Source: Metamycoplasma spumans ATCC 19526 (GTDB lineage: Bacteria > Bacillota_I > Bacilli_A > Mycoplasmatales > Metamycoplasmataceae). From it: a stretch of DNA of 64,000 nucleotides. The stretch's first letter is position 1, and each line of letters opens with the position of its first letter. A program made the position numbers and the translations under genes. This document shows, piece by piece, positions 22,833-34,883 of this stretch. The stretch covers positions 36,028-100,027 of the forward strand of contig JHVF01000002.1 of the NCBI GenBank assembly GCA_000620005.1. Direction: 5' to 3'. The notes under the pieces are model-generated. The model was not told the origin of the DNA. It saw only the letters and a program-made list of their open reading frames with translations, and searched no databases.

Positions 22833-24144
22833 CGGCAATTTAGAAAAATCAATTTCAAAACTTTTAAATAATAAAAATAATGCTGTTGCGCACGTTTTTG
22901 AAAACGCTAAATTAAAAAATACTGGAATATTAGCAAATAGTGTTTTTACCGTAAAAGATAATTACGCAGATACAAATACAATTGCCACAGGTTCAAGTTC
23001 AATACTTTCAAATTTTAGACCTTCTTATAAAGCAACAATAATTAAATTACTAGAAGAATCAGGATCAACTTGTGTTGCTAGAACAAATTTAGATGAATTT
23101 GGTATGGGTGGATCGGGCGAATATTCAGTTTATGGTTTGATAAAAAATCCATTAAACGAAAAATATTTAGTAGGAGGTTCTTCTTCTGGTGCTGCTGCAA
23201 CTTTTGATGAAGATATCGCTTTTGCAATTGGCTCTGATACTGGAGATTCAGTAAGAAAACCAGCTTCAAATATAGGAAAAGTTGGTTTTAAACCAAGCTA
23301 TGGGGCAATTAGTAGATATGGACTTTTTGCATTTGCATCTTCATTGGATACTGTAGCATACTTTACGCATAACGTATCCGATGCAATTGACGTAGCAAGC
23401 GTTTTATACAAGCAAGATTTAGAGCATGATTTAACTTCATTAAACCTTTCGTTTAATAGAGAAGATATTGAAATAACAAAACCTAAAAAAGTTGCTTATT
23501 TAGATTGTTTTGACAAACTTAGTGAACCGGTCAAAGATTCATATTTAAAATTACTTGAATCAATAAAAAAACAAGATATAGAGTTAATTAAAGTAGAAGC
23601 AGACGAACAGCTTTTAAATTCAATTGATGTTGTTTACAAAGTTATAGCTTTTTCAGAAGCTTCTTCTAATTTAGCAAATTTAGTTGGCACTGAATTCGGA
23701 AATAGAATAGAAGGCGAAAATTGAGAAGAAACCTATTTATTAACCAGATCTAACGGATTAGGAAAAATGGTTCAATCTCGTTTAATTTTAGGTTCATATT
23801 TTTTAAAAGAAGAAAATCAAATTAGATACTTTGTTAAAGCTAAAAAAATGAGACGCTACTTGTCTGAATATTTCACTAAAATACATAAATCTGCTGATAT
23901 ATTTATCTATCCAGCTTCTAATGATTCGGCTCCGCTAATAAATAAAAAATATGAATCAACATACATGGACTTCATTTTAACATATGCAAATCTTGTTGGA
24001 AACCCTTCATTAACTTTAAAGATGGGAAATGATTTAAATAATATGCCTTTTAATATTGCTATTGATGGTGAATTATATCAAGATAAAAAAATGCTTTCAC
24101 ATGCGCTTTACATTGAAAAATTGATAGGAGATAATAATGAATAA
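22822..24144 (+). CDS. gatA: Asp-tRNA(Asn)/Glu-tRNA(Gln) amidotransferase subunit A
   Basis: 440 residues, the amidase that releases ammonia from glutamine. The amidase-signature triad is present: Lys in VKDNYAD, Ser in VGGSSSGAAA and Ser in SDTGDSVRKPAS, followed by VGFKPSYGAISRYGLFAFASSLD. One TGA (Trp) lies at 23722. It starts inside the gatC end and stops 8 nt after the gatB start, so the three genes are coupled. Presence of GatCAB implies that Gln-tRNA, and perhaps Asn-tRNA, is made by transamidation. Confidence 0.96.
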
Positions 24145-25549
24145 TGATTGAGATATTGTAATCGGTATTGAAATTCATCTTGAATTAAATACAAGAACAA
24201 AAATGTTTTCTCCTGCTTCAAATAATTATGAAGACAAAGTTAATGAATCTGCCTCTAATATCGATTTAGCATATCCTGGCTCTTTACCATTAGTTAATTC
24301 TCAGGCCATTATCAAGGGTATAAAACTAGCAAAAGCATTAAATATGTCTATTGATAAGTTAGTTAGATTTGACAGAAAAAATTATTTTTATCCAGATTTA
24401 ACAAAAGGTTTTCAAATAACCCAACAATTCAATCCAATTGGAAAAGAAGGAAAAATAAAAGTCAAAGTTGACAACGAATGAAAAGAAATTTCAATCGAAA
24501 GAATTCACTTAGAAGAAGATACTGCCAAATCACTACATGAAGGTTCAGAAACATTTTTAAATTATAATCGTGCCGGAGTGCCTTTAATCGAAATAGTTTC
24601 TCGTCCAGTTATTCACTCAGCTAAAGAAGCAATTGCTTATGTTGAAGCAATTAGACAAACCGCATTAGCCTTAAACATTAGCGACGCAAAAATGAACGAA
24701 GGTAGTTTGAGAACTGATGTTAACATTTCAGTAAGAAAAAAAGGTACCAATGATTTAAACACCAGAGTTGAAATCAAAAACTTAAATTCATTTTCTAATA
24801 TTGAAAAAGCAATTGAATATGAAGCGAATTATCAAGTGAACAAATATCTAAATAACGAATCTTTTGATCAAGAAACAAAACGTTTTGATGAGCAAAAAAA
24901 TATTACCGTTTCAATGAGATCTAAAAGCGACGCTATTGATTATAAGTATTTCCCAGAACCTAATCTTCCTTATATACAACTTTCTGACGCAGATATTGAA
25001 GCAGTAGAAATTGAAGAAATACCTTATGACAAAGAAATGCGTTATATTTCTCACGGACTAAACCAAGTGCAAATATCACAACTATTAAATAACTTTGAAT
25101 ATGCTAATTATTTAGATAAAATCAATTCAAAAGACTTTAAAAAATCTGCTAATATATTTTTCTCTGATATTGTTTCATACATTAATCAAAACAATAAAAC
25201 AATCAATGAATTAAAATTTAGCCCAAGTGATGCACAACAAGTTATAAATTACATTATTGATTCCAAAATCAATAAATCAGACTTTAAATTAATAATTCAA
25301 TTAAAAGATAATTCAAATAAAGATATTGATGAAATTATTAAAGAAGAAGATCTATTTATTAAAGAAATTTCAATTTCTCTAGATGACGTAATCGAAGAAA
25401 TATTAAAAGAAAATCCCGATTTGGAAAATGAATTTAGTAAAAATTATCAAAGAGCTTCTAAGTTTTTATTAGGGCAAGCAATGAAAAAAACAATGGGTAA
25501 AGCCAATGTTGCTGAACTTAATAAAAAAATATCAGAAAGATTTCAATAA
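24137..25549 (+). CDS. gatB: Asp-tRNA(Asn)/Glu-tRNA(Gln) amidotransferase subunit B
   Basis: 470 residues, the kinase and tRNA-binding subunit. The start MNNDWDIVIGIEIHLELNTR carries the GIExH motif; RAGVPLIEIVSRP, MNEGSLRTDVNIS and DYKYFPEPNLP are further GatB signatures, and a C-terminal YqeY-like tail domain follows. Three TGA codons are Trp. It overlaps gatA by 8 nt, and its TAA shares a base with the ATG of the next gene. Confidence 0.97.
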
Positions 25550-26673
25550 TGTGAAATAAAAAACGCAATAAACTTAAAACTGGTTGAGAAGCCAAGAATA
25601 ATAAAAATGATAGTCTAGATAAAGAAAAGAAAAACAATAATTTAAATGTAAGTTCTAGCCAAATTGTAAAAAATAAACCAAATAAAAATTTCTTTGAAAA
25701 ACTTATAAAGTGAATTATATTTGGAATCTTGTTTATCGCAATACCAAGGTATTTAAAAAGCTCTAGAACAAAAGGAAGAGAAATCGTTGATACGACTTAT
25801 AGAAAATTAAGTTCTCACGAATTTGCTTTCGTTCCAGCGGGTTATGCAATGTATTTATTTTTATCATTCGTTCCCGTTATATCACTATCATTAGGTATTA
25901 TTGGCAAAATAAGTGATAAATATGAGGTTGTATTAGAACATATCATATTGGGTCAAGTTGTTCCTGGTATATCTCAAGTTATACCTTCTATTTCTTCTTT
26001 ATGAGATTCTGCTGGAGGGGCAATTGCCTTTGCATTATTTGCAATATCTGTTTTATTTATAGCATCAAAAGGTTATTCAAAATTTATTGATTCAATAGAT
26101 GCATTATATAGTCATAAATCGCCACATAGAATGTGAAAAACCAGATTAAAAGGTTTTATCATGAGTATTTTAATATGCATTGGTTTAACTGTTGTTTTAT
26201 TGGGTTTTACTGCATTTATGACATTTTTAATTGAAAAAGCCGGCCTAGGTCAGTTTACAAATGATATTGCTTCAATGTCTTTAGCTGACTTTAGATTAGA
26301 GTGGGAATTTTATATGATTTACTGATTTACAATCATAATTTTTCTACCAACATTCACATATTTATCATTTTTACTATTTTTCAGTTATGCACCAAGTTTT
26401 AAATTAAAAATTTCGCAGGCAAATCCTGGAGCATTTATTGCTTCAATACCTACATCGCTTTTCATTTTAATTTTTGGTTCTTTAACATCGTTAATACCAT
26501 ATAAAAAATTCGGAACCGTCGCTTCATTTATGTATGTCATTTTATTATTGAGCATTATGTCATATTTCATATATGCAGGCATAATTGTAAATTCTAGTTT
26601 TTATCATACATTTGTCAACATGCCGACGATTGAAAAAAATAGCTGATTAAAGAGAAAAAAAGTCTCAATTTAA
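25549..26673 (+). CDS. YihY/BrkB-family membrane protein
   Basis: 374 residues. A charged cytoplasmic N-terminus of about 55 residues (Lys/Asn-rich) is followed by a multi-pass region. Family features are the segment RKLSSHEFAFVPAGYAMYLFLSFVPVI near the start of the core, then alternating hydrophobic helices with an AIAFALFAI-like stretch and SKGYSKFIDSIDALY. The family was once called ribonuclease BN, a name now known to be wrong; its function is unclear. The ATG overlaps the gatB stop (TAATG). Seven or so TGA codons are Trp. Confidence 0.85.
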
Positions 26674-26691
26674 AAAAAGTAAAATTAAAAT

Positions 26692-26710
26692 ATAACTTAT
26701 AATAAGTTAT
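26692..26710 (+). promoter_or_regulatory. Palindromic promoter region before the ECF S component
   Basis: Perfect 8-bp inverted repeat ATAACTTA/TAAGTTAT with a 3-bp spacer. A TATAAT (26698-26703) lies across its centre, 20 nt before the next ATG. It could be a -10 element inside an operator. It lacks a T run, so it is not a normal terminator. Confidence 0.35.
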
Positions 26711-26723
26711 TAGAAAGGAAACT

Positions 26724-27731
26724 ATGGAATCTAAATTACCCGGCGGTTTAAAACACTATTTAAATTGAGTTAGATCTCAATCAAATATTTCATACCGTAA
26801 ATGAAATTCCAAGAGAATCGCTTTTGTCGGCGTGTTAATTGCAATTTCAGTTGTGTTTTTCTTAATTAGTGTGAGAATTTTGCCAATCACAGCATTGCCT
26901 AGCTTTAAATTTAGCTTTATCGGTCTTCCAATTAAAATTACCGGTTTTATTTTCGGCCCAATTGTGGGAATGATTACCGGTATTTTAGCCGATTTAATTT
27001 CATTTGCTTTAGTTCCTACTTATTATAATTTCCTTTACACATTAGCAGTTGCAACTGCAGGATTTATTCCTGGCTTAGCAGCATATTATTTTTTCAATAT
27101 AAATGAGTTATTTTTCTCTAGAAATTATCGTATTTTTAAATTTAAAGAAATCGTTAAATATTTTAAGGTTCAATTTGATGAAGCATTAGCACGTGGTAAT
27201 AGTGAAGACTTACAATATTTTTCTGAAAAAATTGCATACTATGAAGTTAAAACCGTATTGCTTGAAGTTAAGAAAAAACCAACCGCAATGATTAACTTCT
27301 CATTCATTTCAACACTAATAATTTTAAGTTTACAAGTGCTAATCATCCTAGCCGTTTTTTCAAAACTAGATAACTCTGTTTTCGAACATAACAGATTTAT
27401 TAAAAGCAAATCATTTTATATGATTCTAACAAGTTTGGGATTTGTTGCAATGTTCATATTTGTTGTGATTTATCGTTTATTTTTAAAAAAGAGATATCAA
27501 ACATTTATTGAAATTATGGCAATAATTTCGTTTTCAGCTGTTTTAGAATTCATTAATGTTATTTTACTTTCTTGAGCAGATACATCAACATTAAAAACTG
27601 ATTTCTGAGTTAATATAACCGCCCAAACTCTAACAAGCCCAGTAAAAATATTTTTCAACCTAGCTATTATATTAGCAACATACAAAATAGTTGCTCCTCT
27701 TGTTAAATCAAAAGAAGGAGATAGGTTTTAA
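26724..27731 (+). CDS. ECF transporter S component, possibly folate family
   Basis: 335 residues, a vitamin-binding membrane subunit of an energy-coupling-factor transporter. The first membrane half reads GLPIKITGFIFGPIVGMITGILADLISF, a pattern seen in S components such as FolT-like proteins. At about residues 125-185 there is a charged cytoplasmic insert (Lys/Glu-rich, KVQFDEALARGNSEDLQYF), which makes the protein much longer than the usual 180-200 residues. AGAAAGGAAACT precedes the ATG. No EcfA or EcfT gene lies in the window, so it should use modules encoded elsewhere. The next gene starts 2 nt after the stop. Confidence 0.75.
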
Positions 27732-27733
27732 AA

Positions 27734-30103
27734 ATGAAAAAATCGATACTAACAGCTTTTAGAGTAATGAATTTAAAAACTATAAAAGAAGAAAGCGATA
27801 AATATAAAACGTTTATAAATAACTTAAGTTTTGAAATTTTCTATAATACCGTTTTAGGAATTGTTGGAAAAGATGAAAAAACCAAAAACCTTATTTTTAA
27901 ATATTTAACAGGAAGCAATATTAAACCAAGTGAATATCAAGGCTTTATTGAATTTCAAAATAATAATAGCGAGTATGAGTCAATATATTCAAATTTAGAT
28001 TTTCAAAAAAATATTGGATTTGGCTTTAATAAAAATATTATTAATGCCGAAAACAGCGAAGAAAGTGTTTACCATTATCTAAAAAATTACATTAATACAA
28101 GCGGTATATTAAATGGTCAAGCCGACGCATTTATTAAAAATTGAAGCGATATATTTCTAGAATATAAAATTTATTTAAAAAATCAATATGTAAAAATCAA
28201 TTCTTCTCTACAAAAAGCCAATGAGGAAAATTTAATTCGGTTAAATCATTTAACTAAATTATTGTTAAGCGAAACTAAGTCTTATGATATTACTGACAAC
28301 CTAATAAAAATTAACAAAATAATTGTTGATATCAATAAACTAGAACAACAAATTATTAGCGCATATCAATTGCACGAAAGTAAATTATTCATATTGATCA
28401 CACAAATAATTAAAAAATATTCAGAAGGAACTTCTTTTTTAAACTTTCGTGAATATTTAGATGCTAAAAAAAGCTATGAAGAGCAACTAAAATTATTCAA
28501 TAAGAAGAATAAAATTCCAAATAATTTCTTGCTACATATTAAAAAAATTAGAAAAATTTTTAGCTTAAAATTTAAAAAATCAAACGAAATAAAAAACCAT
28601 ATTATTAAATTAAAATATGATTTAAAAAGGGAAATTTCTTTTAACAAAAAAGAATTAAAAAATTCAACAAAATCTGCTTCATTCATTCACCATTATAAAA
28701 ATCTTTATTTTAATAAGTTGTTTTTAAAATTTATTAGTGAAAAATATGAAGAAATGAAAAAAATGACGCATGCCGAAATTAGTAAATTAATTTACGACAT
28801 GTATGAACTTAAAGTTAATATAAGTTATGAAACAAACCTTATTTCGCCAAAATCATCACATAATAAAATTATGAAGATGATCCGTGAAGTTGTTACTAAA
28901 AACTTTAAAATGGAAATCTCAAATATAAACGAAAGATTTTTAATAGCTAAAAATAATTTAGATAAACAAATTGACGAACTTACTAATGAACAAATATCAT
29001 TAGATATTGAAAAAAAAAGTCAGATAGAATCTATTAGTCAATTTGAAAAATTAAAATTAGCAGAATCCAATTATAAAGATGCTAAAAATGAATATTTCTG
29101 AAACTTAAACACTGAGGGGAAAACTCTTCAAAGTGAAACTAAATTATTAAGTAAAGAAATTGAAAGTTTGATTTTAAAAAATAAAAATAACATTAAAAAT
29201 ATTTTATTAAACATTAAACTTTCTAATTCAATTGTTAATAAGACATTGAAAAAAATCAAGAAAAATAGCAATAAATTCAATATTGCTAACATCCAAGACT
29301 TGTCTAATGAAATTGAAAAAATAAAAAATACAGCTAACGTAATTTTTACTTTAGAAAAACAATACAAAGATTATTATAAAGTCGTCGGAAACTACAAACC
29401 TTCAAATTATGAATATGTTAAATTAGTCGTTGAAAAAGGAACGATTTATAATATTTTATTAGAAGCAAATATACCACTTAAAAAACTAATAACTGAATGA
29501 AAATTTATTGATTTAGATACAAAAATAAAGATAGAAATTAAAAAAATCTTAAATAATAGTCCAAATTTAATTATTATTGGCTCAGAAATTGAAAAACTAA
29601 ATAAAGATTTGCAATTTAATATCCTAAATCAACTAAATACTTATGTTTTTCAAAATCATAAAATTGCCATTTACTTTTTAGACGATATATCGCTAGCCGA
29701 AAAAATTACTTCGCAACTCTATATTATTAACAGTTCAAAAGTTATTGAACAAGGTTCGACTAAACAAATAACAGAAAACCCAATTAACCCCCTTGTTAAA
29801 AGGATGTTAGGTTATAGCGATTCAAAAACAAATGAGCAATATCACGAATATATGTCATATCTTGACAATTTTGAAAATATTTTTAAATACGAAATAGATA
29901 CTAATCACTTCGTGTGATGTACATGAGTTGAAATAAATAAATGAGCAAACGAAAGTAACATAATAAATAAAAAACTAAAAAATTTATTCTTTTTCGATCA
30001 TCAAAGAACAATAAAAAATGAAGATGAAATAGTTGATAAAGAAGAATTTGAAGAAACTACAATTGTTGATATTTATCAAGAAAAAAATAACCAAGGAGAA
30101 GTA
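27734..30103 (+). CDS. degenerate OppF-like ABC protein, open in frame into valS
   Basis: 790 codons with no stop before the valS ATG. The N-terminus resembles an ABC ATPase of the peptide (OppD/OppF) family: LSFEIFYNTVLGIVG, but the P-loop reads GKDEKTKN instead of GxxGxGKS/T. A coiled-coil, Lys/Glu/Asn-rich insert of about 450 residues follows. Near residues 600-700 the fold resumes: KKILNNSPNLIIIGSEIEKL (Walker B Asp-Glu replaced by Gly-Ser), IAIYFLDDISLAEKI (switch His replaced by Asp), the tail PINPLVKRMLGY, and NHFVWCTW, which recalls the OppD/F C-terminus. The LSGGQ signature is absent. ATP hydrolysis is therefore unlikely. Seven TGA codons are Trp. GGAGATAGG precedes the ATG. The family call is moderately sure; the role is unknown. 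Confidence 0.65.
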
Positions 30104-32608
30104 ATGGAAAAAGCATTTAATCATAAAATAGTTGAAGAAAATAGAAATCAAAAATGAATTGACATGAAAGCATTTTCTACGCACGATAAAAGCAAGCGTC
30201 CTTTTACAATTATTTTGCCACCACCTAATGTTACTGGTAAATTACATATCGGACACGCTTTAGATACATATATTCAAGATACAGTAATTAGGTATAAAAA
30301 AATTAATGGTTTTGATGTTATGTGAGTTCCTGGAAAAGACCATGCTGGGATTGCTACTCAAGCAGTTGTTGAAAAGAAATTGGCATTAGAAGGCAAGAAT
30401 AAATATGAATTAGGACGTGAAGCATTTATTGAAGAAATTTGAAAATGAAAAGAAGAATATTCACAAAACATTACTAAGCAATGAGGAAAATTAGGTCTTG
30501 CTTTAGATTATCCTTCTGAAAGATTCACACTAGATAAAGAAGCTAATGAAGCTGTATTAAAAGTATTTATTGATTTATACAATAATGGGTTAATTTACCG
30601 TGACTCAAAACCAATTAACTGAGACACAAAATTACAAACTGCATTATCAAATATCGAAGTTGTCAATAAAGAAACAAAACAAAAAATGTACTACATTAAA
30701 TATCCTATAAAAAATAGTAATGAATATCTAATTGTAGCAACAACAAGAATAGAAACATTGCCATCAGATGTTGCTTTAGCAATTAACCCTGAAGACGAAC
30801 GTGCAAAAACACTATTAAATAAAACAATTATTCATCCATTAACAGAAAAAGAAATTCCTATTATAACTTCAGAGCACATCGATTTAAACTTTGGAACTGG
30901 TGTTATGAAAGTATCAGCTCACGCTGTTGACGATATTGAAATAATTAAAAAATATAACTTAGAGGTAATTGAAAGTATTGATAAAACCGGAAAAATGAAC
31001 GAAAATGCTGGTCAGTTTAAAGGTTTAGATCGCTTTGAGGCTAGAAAAGAAATTGCAGATCACTTAAATAGAATGGGTTTAATAGCAAAAGTAGAAGATG
31101 TAGTATCGAATGTTGGATATAGCGAAAGAAGTCATGAAGCTATTGAAATCCTCGTTCAACCACAATGATTTGTGAAAATGAATTCATTGGCTTCTGATTT
31201 ATTAAAACATTTAAAATCTGATGAGGGAGTTAAATTTATTCCTGAAAGATTTGAAGAAGTTTTAATTAAATGAATGGAAAATGCTTATGATTGAACAATC
31301 AGCCGTCAAATTTGATGAGGCCACAGAATTCCTGCATGATATAAAGATGAACAAATATTAGTTCAAATTGATAGCCCAGGCGAAGGTTGAATCCAAGACC
31401 CTGACGTTTTAGATACATGATTTAGCTCTGCGTTAAGTCCATTTGTATTTTTAGGATGACCACAAGATAAAACTAAAATTAAACGTTACTTCCCAACTGA
31501 TTTATTAGTAACTGGTTATGACATAATTTTCTTCTGAGTTGCTAGAATGTATTTCCAAAGCTTATACTTTATGGAAGATAAACCATTTAAAGAAGTTCTG
31601 ATTCATGGTTTAGTTAGAGATTCACAAGGTAGAAAAATGTCAAAATCGCTAGGAAATGGAATTGATCCAATTCAAGTAATCGATGAATACGGTTCAGATA
31701 TATTAAGAATGTCACTAATATTTAATTCAACTCCAGGACAAGACATAAATTTCGGAGATGAAAAAATCCAAGCAGCAAGACTATTTTTAAACAAATTCTG
31801 AAACATTGCTAGATTCATTAAAACAATTAATATTAGTAATTTAGAGGCTATAAACTTTGAAAATTTAGACGAATATGATAAATGAATATTAGCAAGATTT
31901 AATAACTTTAAATCACAATTGCAAAATGCAATGGATAAATATGAATTTACCATTGTTTACAAAGCAATACAAGACTTCATTATTAACGACTATTCATCAT
32001 GATATTTAGAATTTATAAAATTCAAAAATAATAATTACTTTGTTCATTACTTATTCAGAGAAATTCTAATTACATTGCATCCTTATATGCCATTTACAAC
32101 AGATTATATTTTCGAAAACATCTATGCTGAAGAGCTATTATTAAACGAAATGCAAGATTATAAATTGGAAGACCAAGGTTTAGAAGTTAATGATCAAATT
32201 GAGTTAATCACAACGTTAAGAAAATACCGTGAAGATAAAAAGATTTCAAAATCAAATGTTTTATATTTCTTTGATGAAAATAAAAAACCTTCAGAAACCG
32301 AATTAACAATTGTTTTTAAATTAGCTAATTTTGAATGAAAAGAAAATCATGACTTATCAATTAAATTAAAGAATAAAGAAATCTATATTGAACTAAGCGA
32401 AGATAATAAAGCTGCCGAAATTGAAGAATTGAAAAAATTAATTGAAAAGACTAAACAAGAAATTGAATTTAATGAAAAATTCATCAATAATCCAAACTTT
32501 ATGGCCAAGGCAAACAAACAAACAATTCAAGAAAAATACGATAAGTTAGAATTACATAAAAATAATTTAGAATTTTATTTAGAAGAACTTTCTAAAAAAG
32601 AAAAATAA
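30104..32608 (+). CDS. valS: valyl-tRNA synthetase
   Basis: 834 residues, class I synthetase charging tRNA-Val. The HIGH motif is in [16 protein letters not shown], the editing (CP1) domain includes [18 protein letters not shown] and [14 protein letters not shown], and the KMSKS loop is [13 protein letters not shown]. The C-terminal about 60 residues form the coiled-coil tRNA-binding arm. The ATG at 30104 has an ideal AAGGAG five bases upstream, and [18 protein letters not shown] matches normal ValRS N-termini, so this is the likely start. The upstream frame is, however, continuous with it (see the OppF-like entry). About 20 TGA codons are Trp. A terminator follows. Confidence 0.96.
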
Positions 32609-32618
32609 TAATTAATTA

Positions 32619-32650
32619 ACAAAAATGTGCATTGCATTTTTGTTTTTTTA
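32619..32650 (+). terminator. Terminator of valS
   Basis: Stem ACAAAAATG/CATTTTTGT with loop TGCATTG and a seven-T tail, 10 nt after the valS stop. Confidence 0.8.
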
Positions 32651-32692
32651 TTAAATATAGTTGGTAAAATTTACTAATGAAAAGGCGGAAAA

Positions 32693-32851
32693 ATGATTAA
32701 ATTATCTTTATTTTTAGCATTTTTAATACCAGTTTTAATAATTATTCTGATTTTAACCATTATTTCTTCAATAACATTGTATAGATATAAGAAAATAAAA
32801 AGTAAATTGGCTAATAATAAATTAGAAAATGACTTAGAAAAAACTAATTAA
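32693..32851 (+). CDS. small single-pass membrane protein
   Basis: 52 residues. One strongly hydrophobic helix (LSLFLAFLIPVLIIILILTI, residues about 4-25) is followed by a basic, then acidic, cytoplasmic tail (YRYKKIKSKLANNKLENDLEK). AAGGCGGAAAA precedes the ATG and a hairpin terminator follows the stop, so it looks like a real, separately transcribed small gene. No family is recognised. It contains no TGA. Confidence 0.6.
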   Translation: MIKLSLFLAFLIPVLIIILILTIISSITLYRYKKIKSKLANNKLENDLEKTN

Positions 32852-32866
32852 GATATTAATTTAGAC

Positions 32867-32897
32867 AAATAAGAAAAGCAATTTTCTTATTTTTTTA
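32867..32897 (+). terminator. Terminator after the small membrane protein
   Basis: Eleven-base stem AAATAAGAAAA/TTTTCTTATTT with a 3-base loop and a T-rich tail. Confidence 0.75.
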
Positions 32898-32939
32898 TTA
32901 ATTTATTAATAAATAACTATGTTTTAGAGTTAAATATTT

Positions 32940-32945
32940 TATAAT
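32940..32945 (+). promoter_or_regulatory. parE -10 element, leaderless arrangement
   Basis: TATAAT ends 9 nt before the parE ATG and no Shine-Dalgarno sequence is present, so the transcript should begin at or within a few bases of the start codon. Confidence 0.5.
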
Positions 32946-32954
32946 TTTTTTAAT

Positions 32955-34877
32955 ATGAGTACAAATAATTATGAAGCAAAAGATTTAAAAGTATTAAAAG
33001 GGTTAGATGCAGTTAGAAAAAGACCAGGAATGTATATTGGTTCAACAGATTCGCACGGATTACATCATTTAATTTGAGAAATTCTAGATAACTCAATTGA
33101 TGAGGCACTAGCAGGATATGCCAATAAAATTAAAGTAATATTAAAAAAAGATGGATCTGTTTCAATAGAAGATAATGGTCGAGGTATACCCGTAACAAAA
33201 CACAGCGAAGGTAAAAGCGGAGTAGAATTAGTGTTTACCGAACTACATGCTGGTGGTAAATTTGGAGATGGAGCTTATAAAACAAGTGGAGGTCTTCACG
33301 GTGTTGGTGCATCAGTAGTTAATGCATTAAGTGATAAAGTTGAAGTTACTGTTTATCGTGACAAAAAAGAATATCAAACAATTTTTGAACAAGATAATAT
33401 TATAAAAAATACAACATTTATATCATCTACAACTAAGCAAGGAACAAAAGTCCAATTCTGACCAGATTATTCTATATTTAAAAAAGCAAAATTTTCAAGC
33501 GATATTGTTAAAGAAAAATTAAGAGAAGCGAGTTTTTTAATACCAAATTTAAAAATACAATTCATTAATGAAAACGATGATGAAAACATTATTTTTGAAA
33601 CAACAGAAGGTATTAAAGAATATATAAAATTTGTTTGTGAAGGTAAAACTTTTATAAACAACGAAATATTTTATGCTGGCGGTTTAGGTCAACATGATAT
33701 CGAAATTGAGATTGCTTTAGTTTACACTGATAACTACATGGAGAATATTTATAGCTTTGTTAATAATGTTAAAACCAGAGATGGTGGGACACATGAAACC
33801 GCATTTAAAACTGCCTTAACAAAAACTATAAATGAGTATGTAGCAAAACAAAATTTATTTAAAAATAAAGTTACATTTGAAGGTAATGATGTTAGAGAAG
33901 GATTGGTTGCCGTAGTTTCATTAAAAGTTCCTGAAAAAATTCTTGAATTTGTTGGACAAACTAAAGATAAATTAGGAACGCCTGAAGCAAGAGAAACTGT
34001 TGAAGCATTTTTCAGCGAAAAATTTACTTTCTTTTTAAATGAAAATCGTGCGGAAGCCGATAAAATTATTTCAAAAATTAAAAAGGCATATGATGCAAAA
34101 ATTGCTGCTCGTAATGCTAAAAACGAAATTAGAAAAGCTAAAAATAAATTCGATAGCAAAAAGATTTTATCTGGAAAATTAACACCTGCACAATCAAAAA
34201 TAAGCTCGCAAAAAGAACTTTTTTTAGTCGAAGGAGATTCTGCTGGTGGTTCTGCTAAATTAGGTAGAAACCGTGTTACACAAGCAATTTTGCCTTTACG
34301 TGGAAAAGTTTTAAATACAGATCAATCAAAATTAAGTGATGTCTTAGCTAATGAAGAGATTGCCACAATAATTAATACAATTGGAGCTGGTATTGGTGAA
34401 GATTTTAATATTAAAAATTCTCAATATGGAAAAATTATTATAATGACCGATGCTGACACTGATGGAGCGCATATTCAAGTATTACTACTAACTTTTTTCT
34501 GAAGATATATGAAAAAACTTATTGAAGCAGGCATGGTTTATGTTGCACTGCCACCACTTTATAAAGTTTCTATAAAAGGAGCTTCCTCAAAACAACTCTA
34601 TGCATGAGATGAAGATGAATTAAAAGAAATCACATCGAAATATTCAAATTATGAAATTCAGCGTTATAAAGGTTTGGGTGAAATGAATGCCGATCAATTA
34701 TGAGAAACTACAATGGATCCAAAAACTAGATCATTAATCAAGGTAACAATTGATGATCCTGCTCTAGTAGAAAGAAATGTCACAACATTAATGGGTCAAG
34801 ATTCTAATAGCAGAAAAGCTTGAATTAATACACATGTTAATTTTTCAGTAGAAGATGACTTTGAAATAAAGAAATAG
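32955..34877 (+). CDS. parE: DNA topoisomerase IV subunit B
   Basis: 640 residues, ATPase subunit of topoisomerase IV, which decatenates daughter chromosomes. The GHKL ATP site shows [26 protein letters not shown] and [16 protein letters not shown]; the TOPRIM part shows [16 protein letters not shown] and [12 protein letters not shown]. It is called parE, not gyrB, because it is followed by a ParC-like A subunit and a second B subunit (57596) fits GyrB better. Six TGA codons are Trp. It shares a 45-bp tract with gyrB. parC starts 6 nt after the stop. Confidence 0.93.
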
Positions 34878-34883
34878 GTTAAT

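Noticed and set aside
23215..23270. GatA motif TGDSVR instead of the usual TGGSIR as a sign of inactivity
   Set aside because: The nucleophilic Ser and both other triad residues are present; the neighbouring Gly to Asp change alone does not imply loss of activity.
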